DNA of 64,000 nucleotides from JBKBUF01 sp046290815 (GTDB lineage Bacteria > Bacteroidota > Bacteroidia > Cytophagales > Cytophagaceae). Shown here in pieces: positions 62,255 to 64,000 of the stretch. Numbering within the stretch: position 1 is the first letter of the stretch; the number at the start of each line of letters is the position of its first letter. The notes under the pieces were generated by a model. The model made no database searches. It was not told the DNA's origin and was given only the letters and a program-made list of their open reading frames with translations. Both the position numbers and the translations under genes were made by a program. The DNA lies in contig JBKBUF010000008.1 in NCBI GenBank assembly GCA_046290815.1, forward strand, positions 103,160 through 167,159. Direction: 5' to 3'.

Positions 62255-63622
62255 TTATTTACCGATAGCCATCAGAAGATCAGCCTGAGTAATGATGTAA
62301 ACATCATTCTTTTCATCCCTTACCAGCAAAGCACTATTATCTTTGGTAATAAGAGATGAAAGCACATCTACGGTATTATCCATTCCCACAAAAGCAAAAG
62401 GAGGATCCATCACTTCTTCCACTTTGACATTTTTCAACTCAGGATTTTCTATCAGCTTTTTCAGGATTTTCGAATCTGTGATGCTTCCTACAAATTGATC
62501 GCCGTTAACTACAGGCAACTGGGAAATTCCTTTTTGGTTCAGAACTTTTACAGCCTCTCCTACAGTGGCACTGCTTCCTATAGTTATTACTTTACCATTG
62601 TTTTGTGCCCTGAGTATATCTTTGGCAGTTGCAAAATTTCTTGACTCAAGATAACCATGATCCCGCATCCATGAGTCATTGTAAACTTTAGCAAGGTATC
62701 TTGTACCATGATCAGGAAGAATGATAACCATCACATCCTTTTCGGATAAATTTTCTTTGGCATACTCAAGAGCACCTGCTACAGCAGCACCGCTAGACCA
62801 ACCTACAAACAGGCCTTCTTCCCTTGCAAGTCTTCTGGTCATCACAGCTGCATCTTTATCAGTTACCTTTATAAACTGATCGATCAGATCAAAATTTACA
62901 TTCTTTGGAAGTATGTCTTCGCCGATACCTTCTATACCGTATGGATATATTTCATTATGATCAAAAATTCCTGTCTCTTTATATTTCTTGAAAATGGATC
63001 CGTAAGTATCGATACCAATGCACTTAATTTTCTGATTTTTCTCTTTAAGGTATTTGGAGGCACCGCATATTGTACCACCTGTACCTACTCCTGCAGCATA
63101 ATGGGTGATAGTTCCATCCGTTTGCTTCCATATTTCGGGACCGGTCGTCTCGTAATGAGCTACAGAATTGGAAGGATTATCATATTGATTAGGATAAAAT
63201 GAATTCGGAATCTCCTTGTTCATTCTTGCTGCAACCGAGTAATATGAACGGGGATCTGTAGGGGCCACGTTTGTTGGGCATATAACTACTTCTGCTCCCA
63301 ATGCTCGGAGTACATCTACTTTTTCTTTTGACTGTTTATCATTTGTAGTAAATATACATTTGTAGCCTTTTGCGATGGCTGTCAGAGCAAGACCCATCCC
63401 TGTGTTTCCGGAAGTACCTTCTATAATTGTGCCACCAGGCTTCAGAATACCTGCTTTCTCGGCATCTTCAACCATTTTAATTGCCATTCTGTCCTTTACA
63501 GAATTGCCGGGATTAAAGTATTCTACTTTGACAAGGATTGTACCCTTAATTCCTTTACTCAGCTTATTAAGCTTTATTAGCGGAGTATTTCCGATTGTCT
63601 CTATGATAGAATTGTAATACAT
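62255..63622 (-). CDS. Cystathionine beta-synthase with C-terminal CBS pair
   Basis: 455 residues. PLP-dependent cysteine-synthase fold: NPGNSVKDRMAIKM (Lys), EGTSGNTGMGLALTAIAKGYK, and AAGVGTGGTICGASKYL, ending near residue 325. A pair of CBS domains follows (residues about 335-455; TIGSSATVGEAVKVLNQKGISQLPVVNGDQFVGSITDSKIL). Such fused enzymes make cystathionine from serine and homocysteine, with CBS domains as regulatory modules; a cysteine-synthase activity is possible. No other sulfur genes adjacent. Confidence 0.9.
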   Translation of the reverse strand: MYYNSIIETIGNTPLIKLNKLSKGIKGTILVKVEYFNPGNSVKDRMAIKMVEDAEKAGILKPGGTIIEGTSGNTGMGLALTAIAKGYKCIFTTNDKQSKEKVDVLRALGAEVVICPTNVAPTDPRSYYSVAARMNKEIPNSFYPNQYDNPSNSVAHYETTGPEIWKQTDGTITHYAAGVGTGGTICGASKYLKEKNQKIKCIGIDTYGSIFKKYKETGIFDHNEIYPYGIEGIGEDILPKNVNFDLIDQFIKVTDKDAAVMTRRLAREEGLFVGWSSGAAVAGALEYAKENLSEKDVMVIILPDHGTRYLAKVYNDSWMRDHGYLESRNFATAKDILRAQNNGKVITIGSSATVGEAVKVLNQKGISQLPVVNGDQFVGSITDSKILKKLIENPELKNVKVEEVMDPPFAFVGMDNTVDVLSSLITKDNSALLVRDEKNDVYIITQADLLMAIGK

Positions 63623-63731
63623 ATTCTCAGGGTTTTTGATCAGTGCTAAAATAGGATTATTTTATTGAAATGTCTATTTCCCAATAATTCCGATAGAATT
63701 AACAGCAAAACAGGGGAATAAGTTGCGGGGT

Positions 63732-63773
63732 AATTAAGAATTAAGAGTTAAGAATTAAGAATTAAGAATTAAG
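63732..63773 (+). repeat. Heptamer tandem repeat AATTAAG, 6 units
   Basis: Six units of AATTAAG (one AGTTAAG), the same seven-base sequence as the array after cysN at 29247-29365. It lies about 110 bp upstream of the start of the cystathionine beta-synthase gene. Confidence 0.92.
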
Positions 63774-63783
63774 AATTGGAGCA

Positions 63784-63839
63784 GGATATTAGATGTTAGA
63801 TATTGGATATTAGATATTGGATATTGGATATTGGATGTT
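63784..63839 (+). repeat. Heptamer tandem repeat RGATATT, 8 units
   Basis: GGATATT, AGATGTT, AGATATT, GGATATT, AGATATT, GGATATT, GGATATT and GGATGTT follow one another without gap. Imperfect but strictly seven bases in period, 10 bp after the AATTAAG array. Confidence 0.9.
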
Positions 63840-63889
63840 GATGATAGATGAGATCTTAGATGGCCGATCCTTCGCGGCCTAGGTTCTGT

Positions 63890-64000
63890 TTAAATAACTG
63901 TGTCATTATTAAAATTATTATCTCTGTTGGAATGTGGTAAAGTTTGAAAAACTTTTCCATATTTCAACAGATCTTTAATCTTTCAGGATATTTAATTGCT
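63890..64000. mobile_element. Possible edge of a transposable element with strong hairpin
   Basis: GTTCTGTTTAAATAACTGTGTCA (first part 63891-63906) is followed by a 49-nt hairpin: TCTGTTGGAATGTGG (63923-63937) pairs with CCATATTTCAACAGA (63957-63971), 15 positions with two G-U pairs, and AAAGTTT/AAACTTT (63939-63955) continues the stem inside. No ORF is seen before the window ends. The ends of IS256-like elements in this phylum are faintly similar in my memory; this is a guess. Confidence 0.35.

Noticed and set aside
1..64000. Defence island, prophage or toxin-antitoxin system
   Set aside because: No restriction, Cas, retron, integrase, capsid or paired small toxin genes were seen; the gene content is housekeeping, envelope and secreted enzymes.

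Overview
The window is about 36% GC by eye and reads as the chromosome of a free-living member of the Bacteroidota, most likely Cytophagales (Cytophaga/Sporocytophaga-like). The evidence is SusC/TonB-type receptors with carboxypeptidase-like plugs, DUF4249 and DUF4856 lipoproteins, type IX secretion (T9SS) C-terminal sorting tails, the L28-L33-DUF4295-FtsY cluster, bacillithiol genes (bshC, ytxJ), Bacteroidota-type promoters (TTG-N20-TAnnTTTG) and few Shine-Dalgarno sequences. The genus is inference only.

Layout. 0-5 kb: the tail of a TonB receptor with its DUF4249 lipoprotein, an HExxH protein, then ruvX with a flavoprotein and a GT-C glycosyltransferase-like membrane protein. 4.8-8.8 kb: a minus-strand operon of a previously hidden 56-aa lipoprotein, a FecA-like receptor and a DUF4856 lipoprotein; its promoter is flanked by two near-perfect 19-bp palindromes and looks metal-regulated. 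8.9-11 kb: a Ctp-type S41 protease and a 526-bp repeat-rich noncoding gap. 11-17 kb: one long minus-strand housekeeping block (rpmB, rpmG, DUF4295, ftsY, a lipoprotein, rimO, bshC, 5-formyl-THF cyclo-ligase). 17-26 kb: rocD, hemB, a T9SS-exported M4 protease, a GroES-like protein, mnmD and a sensor kinase. 25.5-29.4 kb: the divergent sulfate-activation set cysQ and cysC-cysD-cysN. 29.5-38.7 kb: secreted S8 protease, ispF, M16 protease, murI, class-3 lipase, a secreted unknown and a fused E1 alpha-keto acid dehydrogenase. 38.8-46.4 kb: a small lipoprotein, a basic repeat protein, ytxJ, OsmC, lipA, tandem paralogous outer-membrane proteins and a YeeE/YedE pair. 46.4-55.4 kb: gcvP, M28 peptidase, LutB-like iron-sulfur protein, DEAD-box helicase, dihydroorotase and tRNA-His. 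55.6-64 kb: a lipoprotein, a T9SS-exported GH18 chitinase, a two-repeat beta-barrel, DUF502, ispH, cmk, cystathionine beta-synthase, and a terminal region of heptamer repeats and a strong RNA hairpin that may be the edge of a mobile element.

How the genes work together. Most of the window is core metabolism plus cell-envelope and secreted functions suited to a polymer-degrading organism (chitinase, several exported proteases, lipase, TonB receptors). I see no CRISPR, prophage, toxin-antitoxin or defence island. The least-explained material is the doubly operated TonB promoter with its mini-lipoprotein, the palindromic and structured gap at 10.5-11.0 kb, the basic repeat protein at 39.1 kb, and recurrent seven-base tandem repeats placed directly at gene ends.
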